The notes: generated by a model from the letters alone, not told the origin. A stretch of 64,000 nucleotides of DNA from Pararhizobium gei (GCF_029223885.1 NZ_CP119409.1:1204001-1268000), one strand, 5' to 3'; positions 35,080-44,478 are shown, counted from the first letter of the stretch. Made by a program: numbers and translations.

Positions 35080-35922
35080 TCACCGCTCTTTGCGCTGCTT
35101 CTGGCCGACGACGGTCGCCGCGGGCGCGGGAATGGAAGACTGCCGGGCTCGCTGCTGCAGCCGCAATTGCGAGATCCGGGCCCATTCTCCGGTCCTTTCC
35201 GCTGCCTGCGTGGCGCTGATGATGAAATCGATATGCGTCTGCGCGGACGCTCTCGCTGCCTGCGCATCGCCGCTCATGATCGCATCGTAAATTGCCTCGT
35301 GCTGGGCAAGCAGCCTGTGCCCGGCCTCGGCCTGCGCGAAAAGCACTTCGCGGCTGAAGAAGATGCCCTCGCTGAGCAGCCGGTAACATGCCCGCATCGT
35401 GTGCAGCAGGATCATGTTGTGGGCCGCTTCGCCAATGGCGCTGTGGAACTCGACATCAGCCTTCAGTCCGCCCTCGGCGGAAGCGGAGGCATGGGCAGCG
35501 CGCATTTCCTCCATGATCCGCGTCAGCATGTCCCTGTCGAAACGGGTGGCGCGTTCCGCCGCGAATTGCGCGGTCATTCCTTCCAGTTCACGCCGGTATT
35601 CCAGGTAATCCTGCGTCGCCTTCTGGTGCCGGCCGATCAGTTCGATCACCGGTTTCGAGAAGATCTGACCGATGACATCGGCAACGAAGGTGCCGCCGCC
35701 GTGGTGGCTGACAAGCAGGCCGCGGCTTTCCAGTTCTTTCAGCGCTTCCCGAAGAATGGGACGCGAGACGTCGAAGCGGCTGGAGAGATCGCGTTCGCTT
35801 GGCAGACGTTCGTGGTCGCGCAACACGCCTTCCAGGATAAGCAGTTCGATCTGCTGGATGATTTCGGCCGATGTCCGGCTTTGCGGGATGCGGGCGAAGG
35901 CATCGATGATTGCGTCGGTCAT
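35080..35922 (-). CDS. GntR/FadR-family transcriptional regulator
   Basis: 280 residues from MTDAIIDAF at 35922. It has a winged HTH (IIQQIELLILEGVLRDHERLPSERDLSSRFDVSR and PILREALKELESRGLL) and an all-helical FCD domain with metal-binding-type residues (DVEFHSAIGEAAHN, HRLLAQHEAIYDAI). Such regulators respond to carboxylates (lactate, pyruvate, glycolate). It is divergent from the DUF3422 gene with 162 bases between. Targets not visible. Confidence 0.9.
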   Translation of the reverse strand: MTDAIIDAFARIPQSRTSAEIIQQIELLILEGVLRDHERLPSERDLSSRFDVSRPILREALKELESRGLLVSHHGGGTFVADVIGQIFSKPVIELIGRHQKATQDYLEYRRELEGMTAQFAAERATRFDRDMLTRIMEEMRAAHASASAEGGLKADVEFHSAIGEAAHNMILLHTMRACYRLLSEGIFFSREVLFAQAEAGHRLLAQHEAIYDAIMSGDAQAARASAQTHIDFIISATQAAERTGEWARISQLRLQQRARQSSIPAPAATVVGQKQRKER

Positions 35923-36084
35923 GGCAGGTCTCCGTGGTGCCAATCTACCATGCCCCGGAAAGTGGTCAATTTCTTTAGCCACTTTTCGTCCGTCCGCGAC
36001 GTCAGGCTGCGTCAAAGCGTCCTTTCCATCCCGCTGCATCTGTTGCTAAAAGGCTATCAAGGGCGGGTGAGGGAACACATTGTG

Positions 36085-37365
36085 GTGAAAAGAAGTTTTG
36101 GCTTTCCGGCAGCGCCGGCCCGGGCTCAGGCGCTGGGCGAAATCCACGCGCGTCCCTATGCGCTCGTCACGTCTCCCCGGGTGATTTTTCAGCTGGCTTT
36201 CATGACCGACGGCGGTTCCGTTGTCGATCATGCCGTCCTGTCCGATCTGTCCCGCGCCAGCGGCGTTTCGCCGCCGGGCCGCGAGGTCAACCATCATGCC
36301 ATTTCCTGGGGGCAGGGCACGCTTCGCTGGGAGCGCCACACCGAATTTTCCACCTATTTTTGGGATGGGATCGCTCCCGACCGGTTCGGCGCAGAGGTCA
36401 TCAATCATCCGTTCGGGGATGGCTTCTCGCCACCCGGCAGCTTGATCTCGGGCATCCGTCTGGAAATCCGGCCCGACAATGACGAGACCCGGGCCGCCAT
36501 GACGGCATTCGATCCGACCAGCCTCTGTTACAGCGACGTCAAGAACGGCCAGGCCGTCGTCGTCACGGATTTTCGGCAGAACGGCGACGGCCTGACGCAG
36601 ATTCTCGTCATCGACCGTGGCATGACGGCGACCGGGACGGGGGCTCTGGTGCAGCGGCTGCTCGATATCGAGACCTACCGGACGCTCGCCATGCTCGGCC
36701 TGCCGCTCGCCCAATCCCTGTCGCCCGATATTCGCCGTATCGAGGACGGCCTGACCGGCGTGACCCAGAAAATGCGCGGCAGCGTTCGCGAAAAGGCCGA
36801 CGAGATGCTGGCCGAGATCACGCTTCTCGCCGCCGAACTGGAGGCAGGCGCTGCGTTGAGCCTCTACCGTTTCGGCGCCAGCCGCGCCTATAACGGCATC
36901 GTCCAGGAGCGCATCCGCTCTTTGGGCGAAACCGGTGTGCCCGGATACGAAACGCTCGGCACCTTTCTCGAGCGGCGCCTGGCGCCGGCCATGCGCACAT
37001 GCCAGTCGGTCGAGGAGCGTCAGGCCAACCTCTCCCGCAAGCTGACGCGGGCCACGGCACTCCTCAGAAGCTGGGTCGATGTCGAACTGGAGCGACAAAA
37101 CAGCGCCCTGCTCAATTCGATGGATCGCCGTGCCAGGCTGCAACTGCGGTTGCAGCAGACCGTGGAAGGTCTCTCGGTGGCCGCGATCTCCTACTATGTC
37201 GTCGGCCTGTTCGGCTATCTCGCCAAGGCGCTGGAAAGCGAGGGGCTGCCGGTCAAGTCCAGCGTGCTCACCGGCTTTTTCGTGCCCGTCGCCATACTCG
37301 TCATCTGGCTGACTGTCCGGCGCATCCGCAAACATCATGAGGACGAGGATCGGGAACGCCTTTAA
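36085..37365 (+). CDS. DUF3422 family membrane-anchored protein
   Basis: 426 residues from a GTG at 36085 (GAGGGA about 11 bases upstream; the preceding codon is also GTG). The N terminus SFGFPAAPARAQALGEIHARPYALV and HHAISWGQGTLRWERHTEFSTYF are conserved DUF3422 segments. Two C-terminal transmembrane helices are seen: LSVAAISYYVVGLFGYLAKAL and GFFVPVAILVIWLTV. Function unknown. The frame is open far upstream (to 35029), but that part overlaps the GntR gene antisense and is not coding. Confidence 0.85.
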   Translation: MKRSFGFPAAPARAQALGEIHARPYALVTSPRVIFQLAFMTDGGSVVDHAVLSDLSRASGVSPPGREVNHHAISWGQGTLRWERHTEFSTYFWDGIAPDRFGAEVINHPFGDGFSPPGSLISGIRLEIRPDNDETRAAMTAFDPTSLCYSDVKNGQAVVVTDFRQNGDGLTQILVIDRGMTATGTGALVQRLLDIETYRTLAMLGLPLAQSLSPDIRRIEDGLTGVTQKMRGSVREKADEMLAEITLLAAELEAGAALSLYRFGASRAYNGIVQERIRSLGETGVPGYETLGTFLERRLAPAMRTCQSVEERQANLSRKLTRATALLRSWVDVELERQNSALLNSMDRRARLQLRLQQTVEGLSVAAISYYVVGLFGYLAKALESEGLPVKSSVLTGFFVPVAILVIWLTVRRIRKHHEDEDRERL

Positions 37366-37402
37366 AGGTAAGGAACCGGCAAACGATTCGGCTTGAACAC
37401 GC

Positions 37403-38833
37403 ATGGCGAAAACAGCGAAAAAGGCGAAGCTCGACCGGAACGGCCTGACCGTTCTCGGCCTCGAAAAACTGATCGGGATCGTGCTCGACGAAGCCGGTCT
37501 CAATCCGTCCTTCAAGAAGCGTCTGAACGCGGCCCTGGCCGGCGTCGGCGGTGGTGCGGCCGTGGGGAAACTGATCGACACCCGCTTGGCCGCGCTCGAA
37601 AAATCCCGCACGCGCATCCGCTGGCAGAAGGAAAAGGCGTTCGGCAACGATCTCGAGAGCATCTCTGCCAGCATCGTCAAGGAATTTGGCGCGGTCGATC
37701 CGGCGATGGCGCTTGAGAGGCTGATCCGCTTTGTCCTCGGTTATGAGGGTATCGCCGAGCGCGTCAATGACTCGAGCGGACGCATTGCCGGAATTTACGC
37801 GCAGGCTTGTGACGCCGCGGCGCTGCTGGCTGCTGCGGCACCCGCGGAACAACGGGTGCGGATCCCCTCTCTCCTGAACTCCGGGCTGGAGGGTACGGAT
37901 TATTATGGTTTCAAGACACTGCTGGCCGTGAAGATTGCGCCGGTGCTTCCGCCGGATATCCTGAAAGCATGGGACCAGACTCTCGCGAAAGTCATGACTA
38001 TTCCCGCCGGCACGACCATTTTGCCCGCGGTAGTGCATGTGCGCCGGGCCATCGCCGAGGCATGCGGCGACATCGGAGCCCATGTGGCAATCGAGGAGGC
38101 CTTGCCAGCCACCCTGCAGGAGCCGATTATACTTGCGGAAAAACTGTTGGCCGCAGGCCGTCACGCCGATGCGCTAACCTGGGTTCGCAAGCCCCGCAAG
38201 GCCCGTGTCGGCTTTGTCCGCCGCGTCGATCTTTTGAGTGGCGCTCTCACAGCCCCGCCGGATCGGGACAAGCTGGAAGCAGCGATCCTTGATGGCCTGA
38301 AGGATCGACCTGCCGCCCAGGCCTTGCGCTGGAAGGCTTTCGAGCAGCGGCTCGATGTTGCGATGCTGCGGGAATATATCGACAAGGCAGGCGATTTCGA
38401 GGAATTCGAGGCGCTGGACAAGGCTTTTGCTTTTGTGGATCGCCACAAGGACCTGCTTGCGGCCCTGTATTTCTATCTGTCCTGGCCAAGGCTCGATCTG
38501 GCTGCCCGCTACGTGCTGGATCATGGCGGCCGCTGGAAGAACGAGTTCGGCGATATGCTCCCGCAGGCTGCCGAAGCGCTTCAAGATCAATACCCTGCCG
38601 CCGCAACCGTCCTCTATCGCACGCTTGTCGATCAGATCGTTGGCGGAGGGCTGCTGAGCGCCTACGGCGATGCCGCAGCTTATTTTACGACGTTGTCGAC
38701 ACTGGCGGCCCGCCCAGGCGGCAACGAGGGGTTGATGCCGCATGCGGCCTATGTTGCCGCATTGCGGGAAAAGCACGGCCGCAGATACGGTTTCTGGGAA
38801 AAGGTCCCTGCGGAGCTTTACCGCTCCCAGTAA
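37403..38833 (+). CDS. DUF6880-like protein, alpha-helical, unknown function
   Basis: 476 residues. Nearly all helical, with helical-repeat character (PAMALERLIRFVLGYEGIAERVNDSSG, HADALTWVRKPRKARVG, EEFEALDKAFAFVDRHKDLLAALYFYLSWPRLDLAARYVLD). It resembles DUF6880 proteins, which often look like SWIM/TPR-like scaffold proteins. No catalytic motif. It starts 37 bases after the DUF3422 gene; its 3' end overlaps the convergent LysR gene by 16 bases. Confidence 0.8.
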   Translation: MAKTAKKAKLDRNGLTVLGLEKLIGIVLDEAGLNPSFKKRLNAALAGVGGGAAVGKLIDTRLAALEKSRTRIRWQKEKAFGNDLESISASIVKEFGAVDPAMALERLIRFVLGYEGIAERVNDSSGRIAGIYAQACDAAALLAAAAPAEQRVRIPSLLNSGLEGTDYYGFKTLLAVKIAPVLPPDILKAWDQTLAKVMTIPAGTTILPAVVHVRRAIAEACGDIGAHVAIEEALPATLQEPIILAEKLLAAGRHADALTWVRKPRKARVGFVRRVDLLSGALTAPPDRDKLEAAILDGLKDRPAAQALRWKAFEQRLDVAMLREYIDKAGDFEEFEALDKAFAFVDRHKDLLAALYFYLSWPRLDLAARYVLDHGGRWKNEFGDMLPQAAEALQDQYPAAATVLYRTLVDQIVGGGLLSAYGDAAAYFTTLSTLAARPGGNEGLMPHAAYVAALREKHGRRYGFWEKVPAELYRSQ

Positions 38834-39714
38834 GGTTGCTGCCCGTAGAGTTCCGCCAGGAAGTCGATGAACAGGCGGGTCTTGGCGGGCAAAAACTGGC
38901 GGCTTGGATAAAGCGCCGAGACGATGAGGTTCCGTGAGCCCTCAAACGCTGGCAATATCTGCACCAGTCGCCCCGATTTCAATTCGCCGCCGATATCCCA
39001 GGTCGAGCGCAACGCGATGCCCGCCCCCGAGAGAACGGCCTCGCGCACTACCTCCGAGGAGTTGGTGATCAGCCGGCCCTGCGGTTTGTAGATCAGCAGC
39101 CCGTCCGGGCTTTCAAGCTTCCATGTATCGTTGTTGTGCGGCCGCAGGCAGATATGGTTGTTGAGATCATCAATGCTCGACGGTTCGCCATGGCGCTCAA
39201 TGTAACCGGGTGACGCGCAGAGAATGCGGCGCACTGGCGCCAGCTTTCGCGCTACAAGGCTCGAATCGCTGAGTTCGCCGATACGGATCGCCAGATCGAA
39301 GCCTTCGGCAACAATGTCGCTGAATTCATCCGAGAGGACAATGTTCACGGAAAGGTCGTGGTGGACATCCATGAATCGCGAGAGGTGCGGCGCGATATGC
39401 ATGCGGCCGAAGGACGTTGGGGCCGTCAGCCGTAGCATGCCTTGTGCTTGCGCCGACCGGCCCGCAACGAATGCCTCGGCATCCTCGATACCGGCGAGGA
39501 TGCCGAGCACCCGGTCGTGGAAACCCTGGCCCGCTTCTGTCAGGGAGATCTGGCGCGTCGTGCGTTGAAACAGGCGCGTGCCGAGCCGGTCTTCCAACCG
39601 TTTGATCCGCTTGGAAATGACGGCCGGCGAAAAACCGAGTGCCCGTCCGGCCGCCGACATGCTGCCAGTGGACACCACTCGACTGAAGATCTCGAGATCC
39701 CCCAGATTCGTCAT
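38818..39714 (-). CDS. LysR-family regulator divergent from glcDEF
   Basis: 298 residues from MTNLGDLEIF at 39714. HTH: GDLEIFSRVVSTGSMSAAGRALG with SPAVISKRIKRLEDRLGTRLFQRTTR. Effector domain typical of the DsdC/AaeR-like subgroup (LTAPTSFGRMHIAPHLSRF). It is divergently transcribed from glcD across 106 bases that carry a dyad operator, so it is the likely regulator of glycolate oxidase expression. This is an inference from position. Confidence 0.9.
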   Translation of the reverse strand: MTNLGDLEIFSRVVSTGSMSAAGRALGFSPAVISKRIKRLEDRLGTRLFQRTTRQISLTEAGQGFHDRVLGILAGIEDAEAFVAGRSAQAQGMLRLTAPTSFGRMHIAPHLSRFMDVHHDLSVNIVLSDEFSDIVAEGFDLAIRIGELSDSSLVARKLAPVRRILCASPGYIERHGEPSSIDDLNNHICLRPHNNDTWKLESPDGLLIYKPQGRLITNSSEVVREAVLSGAGIALRSTWDIGGELKSGRLVQILPAFEGSRNLIVSALYPSRQFLPAKTRLFIDFLAELYGQQPYWER

Positions 39715-39774
39715 CAATCCCCTCCATTGTTGCATAAAAAGAACAAGTGTTTAGCATTTGCTCCAGCAGGATGT

Positions 39775-39799
39775 AAGTGGTAAAGAAAAGATACCACTT
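39775..39799. promoter_or_regulatory. Dyad operator between the LysR gene and glcD
   Basis: AAGTGGTA-AAGAAAAGA-TACCACTT is a perfect 8-bp inverted repeat with a nine-base spacer and includes a T-N11-A LysR core. It lies 21 bases upstream of the glcD start, suggesting direct control of glcDEF. Confidence 0.6.
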
Positions 39800-39820
39800 G
39801 ATCGGGATAGGGAGTCCAAG

Positions 39821-41260
39821 ATGCCGGAGACGATTGCCTTTCTGGCGCCGAAGCAGAATGTCCTTGCCCGCCGCGACGCGGTCGTCGAAGATCTTGCCGA
39901 GTTGCTGCCACCCGGCTGCCTGATCAGCGACGAACGCGGCCTCGTTCCATTCGAGACGGATGCCTTCATCGCCTATCGGCAGGTGCCGCTGGCCGTCGCT
40001 CTGCCGCAGACCACGGCGCAGGTGGCGGCGGTCCTCAAATATTGCAGTCGCTACGGCATTCCTGTCGTGCCGCGCGGGGCAGGGACATCGCTCTGTGGCG
40101 GCGCCATCCCGCAATCCGACGCGGTGGTGATCGGTCTGTCGAAAATGTCGCGCATTCTCGACCTCGACTACGCCAACCGGACGGCGACGGTGCAGGCGGG
40201 TGTGACCAATCTCAATATTTCCGAAGCGGTAACCGCCGAGGGCTTCTTCTACGCGCCGGACCCGAGTTCGCAGCTCGCCTGCACGATCGGCGGCAATATC
40301 GGCATGAATTCCGGCGGCGCGCACTGTCTGAAATATGGCGTAACGACCAACAATCTGCTTGGCGTGACGATGGTGCTGTTCGACGGCACGGTCATCGAGC
40401 TGGGCGGCAAGGCGCTCGATGCAGCGGGTTACGATCTGCTTGGCCTCGTCTGCGGCTCCGAGGGACAATTGGGCATCGTCACAGAGGCGACGGTTCGGCT
40501 GCTTGCCAAGCCGGAGGGCGCGCGCCCGGTTCTGTTCGGCTTTCCCTCCTCCGAGGAGGCCGGGGCCTGCGTAGCCGAGATCATCGGCTCCGGCATCATC
40601 CCGGTGGCCATCGAGTTCATGGACAAGCCCGCCATCGACATCTGCGAGGCCTTCGCCAAGGCCGGCTATCCCATGGATGTCGAGGCGCTTTTGATCGTCG
40701 AGGTCGAGGGATCGGAGGCGGAGATGGATGCGATGCTGGCTGGTATCATCGAGATCGCTCGCCGCCACGGGGTGTCGGCCATCAGGGAATGCCAATCGGC
40801 AACCGAAGCGGCTGCCATCTGGAAGGGCCGGAAATCGGCCTTCGGGGCCACGGGCCGGATCGCCGACTATATCTGCATGGACGGCACGGTGCCGCTCAGC
40901 CAGCTGTCCCACGTGCTGAAGAAAACCGCCGAGATCATCGACAGCTACGGCTTGCGCGTCGCCAATGTATTCCATGCCGGCGACGGCAACATGCATCCGT
41001 TGATCCTCTACAACATCAACGACCCCGAGGATGCCGCGCGGGCGGAAGCGGCCGGCAATGACATTTTGAGGCTCTGCGTCGATGTCGGCGGCTGCCTCAC
41101 CGGCGAGCATGGTGTCGGCATCGAAAAACGCGACCTGATGCGCCACCAGTTCAGCCAGGCCGATCTCGACCAACAGATGGCGGCGCGGGCCGCTTTCGAT
41201 CCGCAATGGATCATGAACCCGTCCAAGGTCTTTCCGCTCGAGGGGCGCCCCGCGGCATGA
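39821..41260 (+). CDS. glcD: Glycolate oxidase subunit GlcD (FAD-linked)
   Basis: 479 residues from MPETIAFLAPKQ at 39821. It oxidises glycolate to glyoxylate. FAD-binding type 4 domain: VPRGAGTSLCGGAIP, DPSSQLACTIGGNIGMNSGG, KYGVTTNNLLG and GLVCGSEGQLGIVTEAT. The C-terminal FAD-oxidase domain ends with VFHAGDGNMHPLILY and GGCLTGEHGVGIEKRD. First gene of glcDEF; its stop overlaps the glcE start. Confidence 0.96.
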   Translation: MPETIAFLAPKQNVLARRDAVVEDLAELLPPGCLISDERGLVPFETDAFIAYRQVPLAVALPQTTAQVAAVLKYCSRYGIPVVPRGAGTSLCGGAIPQSDAVVIGLSKMSRILDLDYANRTATVQAGVTNLNISEAVTAEGFFYAPDPSSQLACTIGGNIGMNSGGAHCLKYGVTTNNLLGVTMVLFDGTVIELGGKALDAAGYDLLGLVCGSEGQLGIVTEATVRLLAKPEGARPVLFGFPSSEEAGACVAEIIGSGIIPVAIEFMDKPAIDICEAFAKAGYPMDVEALLIVEVEGSEAEMDAMLAGIIEIARRHGVSAIRECQSATEAAAIWKGRKSAFGATGRIADYICMDGTVPLSQLSHVLKKTAEIIDSYGLRVANVFHAGDGNMHPLILYNINDPEDAARAEAAGNDILRLCVDVGGCLTGEHGVGIEKRDLMRHQFSQADLDQQMAARAAFDPQWIMNPSKVFPLEGRPAA

Positions 41261-42459
41261 TCCCGATCTTCGAACCCGAAACCGAAGCGGAAGCCGCCAG
41301 CATCATTGCGACGGTTGCCAGAAACGGCCTGACGTTGACGCTTCAGGGTGGGGGTACCCGCTCGGGCCTCGGGAACCCGGTTCAGGCCGACCGTGTCCTG
41401 TCGGCCCGCAAACTCTCGGGCATCGTCTCCTACGTCCCGGCTGAAATGACCATGACGGCAAAAGCCGGCACGCCGATGGCCGAGATCGAGGCCGCGCTCT
41501 CCGAAAACCGCCAGATGCTGGCTTTCGAGCCGATAGACCACCGGGGGATCATGGGGACGCCAGGCGAGCCCACCATTGGTGGCGTGTTCGCCACCAATGC
41601 GTCTGGCCCGCGCCGGATCACGGCCGGAGCGGCGCGCGACCATCTGCTCGGCATCCGCTTCGTCAATGGTGCGGGCGAGATCATCAGATCGGGCGGCAAG
41701 GTGATGAAGAACGTCACCGGGCTCGATCTCGTCAAGCTGCTCTGCGGCGCGCATGGTACGCTGGGGCTGTTGACCGAGGTTACCTTCAAGGTTTTGCCCC
41801 TGCCGCCGGCTGCGGCGACGCTCGCTCTTTCCGGATTGGACGACGCGGAAGCGTCCAAGGTGATGGCCAGCGCCATGGCGCTGCCGGTGGAAGTTTGCGG
41901 CGCTGCGCATCTTCCGGAAAGTGTCCGGTCCCGCTTCCTCGACGGCGCTTTGCCGGATGGCCCGGCAACGGTCCTGCGCATCGAGGGCCTTGCCGCCTCG
42001 GTCGATGTCCGCAGCGAAAAACTCCGTGCCGCCTTTGCCGCGAACGGTCGCATCACGACGCTCGATCATGATGCGACGACGCGGCTCTGGCGCGAGATCC
42101 GCGACATCAGGCCCTATGCCGACGCAACGGAGAAGCCGCTCTGGCGCGTCTCGGTCGCGCCGTCTGCCGGACACCGGCTTGTCGCTGCGCTGCGCCTGGA
42201 GGCGGGCGTCGATGCCTTCTACGATTGGCAGGGCGGTCTTGTCTGGCTGCGCATGGAGGCGGACCCGGAGGCCGATCTCATTCGTCGCTATATCAAGCAT
42301 CTTGGTGGAGGCCACGCAACACTGATGCGGGCGCCCGAAACTCTGCGCCCCCTCACGCCGGCCTTTGAACCGCAGGCTCCGGCCATCGCCGCCCTTTCGG
42401 AGCGGGTGCGGCAAAAATTCGATGCGAAGCGGATTTTCAATCCGGGGAAGATGGGATGA
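41257..42459 (+). CDS. glcE: Glycolate oxidase subunit GlcE
   Basis: 400 residues, ATGA overlap with glcD. FAD-binding 4 domain with LTLQGGGTRSGLGNP, GTPGEPTIGGVFATNASGPRRI and GGKVMKNVTGLDLVKLLCGAHGTLG, the characteristic GlcE pattern. The C terminus KRIFNPGKMG is typical. A 130-base palindromic repeat separates it from glcF. Confidence 0.95.
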   Translation: MIPIFEPETEAEAASIIATVARNGLTLTLQGGGTRSGLGNPVQADRVLSARKLSGIVSYVPAEMTMTAKAGTPMAEIEAALSENRQMLAFEPIDHRGIMGTPGEPTIGGVFATNASGPRRITAGAARDHLLGIRFVNGAGEIIRSGGKVMKNVTGLDLVKLLCGAHGTLGLLTEVTFKVLPLPPAAATLALSGLDDAEASKVMASAMALPVEVCGAAHLPESVRSRFLDGALPDGPATVLRIEGLAASVDVRSEKLRAAFAANGRITTLDHDATTRLWREIRDIRPYADATEKPLWRVSVAPSAGHRLVAALRLEAGVDAFYDWQGGLVWLRMEADPEADLIRRYIKHLGGGHATLMRAPETLRPLTPAFEPQAPAIAALSERVRQKFDAKRIFNPGKMG

Positions 42460-42472
42460 GCATGCCGGACGT

Positions 42473-42604
42473 TACCCCCCTCTGTTACGTCGTGACATTT
42501 CCCCCTCAAGGGGAGAGATCGGCCGCAAGCTTTGTGCCGAGGGGGAAAAGAATGATCTCCCCCCTTGAGGGGGAGATGTCCCAAAGGGACAGAGGGGGGG
42601 AACG
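42473..42604. repeat. Long palindromic intergenic repeat, copy 1 (RIME-like)
   Basis: Two arms, each itself made of small hairpins, form a long inverted repeat: a C-run plus TCTGT at the left edge, and ACAGA plus a G-run at the right edge, with inner ATCTCCCCC(C)TTGAGGGGGAGAT palindromes. A second copy lies at 50109-50258. It fills the glcE-glcF gap. Mosaic palindromes of this type are common in Rhizobiaceae intergenic regions. It may form an RNA hairpin inside the operon mRNA. Confidence 0.8.
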
Positions 42605-42631
42605 CGCCGCAATCTCCCAAGGTCCCTTCTG

Positions 42632-43960
42632 ATGCAAACCAATTTCACCCCCGCCCAGCTTGCCGATCCGCATGTCGCCCAATCCGAGGCGATCTTGCGC
42701 AAATGCGTGCATTGCGGCTTCTGCACCGCGACCTGTCCCACCTATGTGACGCTCGGTAACGAACTCGACAGTCCGCGCGGCCGAATTTATCTCATCAAGG
42801 ACATGCTGGAAAACGGCCGGGCGGCGGACAAGGAGGTCGTCACCCATATCGATCGCTGTCTCTCCTGCCTTGCCTGCACGACAACCTGTCCCTCCGGCGT
42901 CGATTATATGCATCTGATCGATCATGCCCGGGTCCATATCGAAAACACCTATACGCGGCCGCTGAAGGACCGGCTGGTGCGCGCCGTCTTGGCAGCCGTC
43001 CTGCCGTATCCCGGCCGGTTCCGTCTGGCGCTTAAGGCAGCGCAGCTCGGCCGTCCGCTCGCCGGGCTGATGAAGCGGGTGCCTTTCCTGAAGACATTCG
43101 GCGTGATGCTGGATCTGGCGCCGCGCCGTCTGCCGGTCCCGTCCGCCGCGTCAGCGGCAGGCACGCGCGAGGCTCAGGCAGAGAAGCGCGGCCGCGTTGC
43201 CCTTCTCACCGGCTGCGCCCAGCCCGTGCTGAACCCCGGGATCAACGAGGCGACGATCCGGCTTCTGACGCGGCTCGGCGTCGAGGTCGTCATGCCGCAA
43301 GGCGAGGGCTGCTGCGGCGCGCTGGTTCACCATATGGGGCGGGAAGAACACGCCCTTGCCGCCGCCCGCCGCAATGTCGATGTCTGGATCGAGGCGGCCG
43401 ACGAGGGCGGGCTGGATGCGATCGTCATCACCGCGTCGGGCTGCGGCACGACGATCAAGGACTATGGCCACATGCTGCGGCTCGATCCCGAATATGCGGA
43501 CAAGGCGGCGCGCGTCTCGGCACTGGCAAAGGACATCACCGAGTATTTGTCCGGCCTGGACCTGCCCCGGCAGGAAGCCAAGGGCCTTACGGTTGCCTAC
43601 CACTCGGCCTGCTCGATGCAGCACGGCCAGAAGATCACGCTTGCGCCGAAGCTGCTTTTAAAAGGGGCCGGTTTCACTGTTCGCGATCCGGCTGAAGGAC
43701 ATTTGTGCTGCGGCTCGGCCGGCACCTACAACATCCTGCAGCCGGAGATTTCGGCGACGCTGAAAGCCCGCAAGGTGAAGAACATCGAGGCGACGAAAGC
43801 CGACATCATCGCCACCGGCAATATCGGCTGCATCACCCAGATCGCGACCGGGACTGCAATCCCAATCCTGCACACCGTCGAACTGCTGGACTGGGCCTAT
43901 GGCGGAGACCGTCCGGCTGCATTATCCTCGTTGCGGAGCGCGTCTATCAACGGGGGGTGA
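42632..43960 (+). CDS. glcF: Glycolate oxidase iron-sulfur subunit GlcF
   Basis: 442 residues. Two 4Fe-4S ferredoxin motifs near the N terminus (CVHCGFCTATCPTY and CLSCLACTTTCPSG) and two CCG domains (GEGCCGALVHH and HLCCGSAGTYN) identify GlcF, which passes electrons from GlcDE to the respiratory chain. It is separated from glcE by the palindromic repeat, but the same operon is likely. The next gene follows after four bases. Confidence 0.96.
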   Translation: MQTNFTPAQLADPHVAQSEAILRKCVHCGFCTATCPTYVTLGNELDSPRGRIYLIKDMLENGRAADKEVVTHIDRCLSCLACTTTCPSGVDYMHLIDHARVHIENTYTRPLKDRLVRAVLAAVLPYPGRFRLALKAAQLGRPLAGLMKRVPFLKTFGVMLDLAPRRLPVPSAASAAGTREAQAEKRGRVALLTGCAQPVLNPGINEATIRLLTRLGVEVVMPQGEGCCGALVHHMGREEHALAAARRNVDVWIEAADEGGLDAIVITASGCGTTIKDYGHMLRLDPEYADKAARVSALAKDITEYLSGLDLPRQEAKGLTVAYHSACSMQHGQKITLAPKLLLKGAGFTVRDPAEGHLCCGSAGTYNILQPEISATLKARKVKNIEATKADIIATGNIGCITQIATGTAIPILHTVELLDWAYGGDRPAALSSLRSASINGG

Positions 43961-43964
43961 CGAC

Positions 43965-44423
43965 ATGAAACGGTTCCTGCTTGCCGCCGGGCTTTGTGTT
44001 GTCTGGAGTTCCAGCGCTTTCGCAACCGGCGGATTTTCCTGCTCGATCGACGATGAAGTCCTGAAGCTTGATGTCGAAAGCAGCTTCAGCCACGGCCTCG
44101 GCGAGGCGCTACTCAACCCGTCAGGCACGGTGGAAATCCGTGACCCCTTCGCGAGTGAGAGGTTGCGTCGCATTGCCATCGATAAAAGCCGTTTGCCGCA
44201 TCACTGGCTCTACGGCAAGGAACTGAAACTCAGGATTTACGCGGAAACCGAGGAGGGCCCCTTTTCGTCCCTCGATCTGGCGATCGAAACGGTGAGCGAG
44301 GGGGACGAGGAAACGGGCTACAGCGGGACCTATCGCATGGTCCTTTACCGTGCCGAACCGTTGCCGGGATCGACGGAGCAGCAGATCGAAAAAACCGGAC
44401 GCGCCAGTTGCTCCGCCGGGTAA
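43965..44423 (+). CDS. Small secreted protein, unknown function
   Basis: 152 residues. An N-terminal signal peptide (MKRFLLAAGLCVVWSSSAFA) is followed by a beta-rich domain with one likely disulfide pair (FSCSIDD near the N terminus, ASCSAG at the C terminus). It lies four bases after glcF and may be cotranscribed, but nothing links it functionally to glycolate oxidation. Confidence 0.75.
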   Translation: MKRFLLAAGLCVVWSSSAFATGGFSCSIDDEVLKLDVESSFSHGLGEALLNPSGTVEIRDPFASERLRRIAIDKSRLPHHWLYGKELKLRIYAETEEGPFSSLDLAIETVSEGDEETGYSGTYRMVLYRAEPLPGSTEQQIEKTGRASCSAG

Positions 44424-44429
44424 ATCACA

Positions 44430-44464
44430 CATCGGCCCGCGCATGTCCGTCACGGGGGCCGATG
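44430..44464. terminator. Hairpin between convergent genes
   Basis: CATCGGCCC and GGGCCGATG form a 9-bp stem around a 17-base loop between the secreted protein gene and the convergent L,D-transpeptidase gene. No T-tract is seen, so it is a candidate only. Confidence 0.45.
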
Positions 44465-44478
44465 CCGTTGAATAGAAC

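Noticed and set aside
35029..36084. Very long N-terminal extension of the DUF3422 protein
   Set aside because: The open frame upstream of the GTG at 36085 is antisense to the GntR gene and exceeds the family length of about 430 residues.
36046..37680. 544-codon minus-strand frame opposite the DUF3422 gene
   Set aside because: Shadow of the DUF3422 frame; no homologous pattern and it overlaps two well-supported genes.
39326..41206. 626-codon minus-strand frame opposite glcD
   Set aside because: Antisense to glcD and overlapping the in-frame LysR gene; His/Arg/Ala-rich shadow composition.
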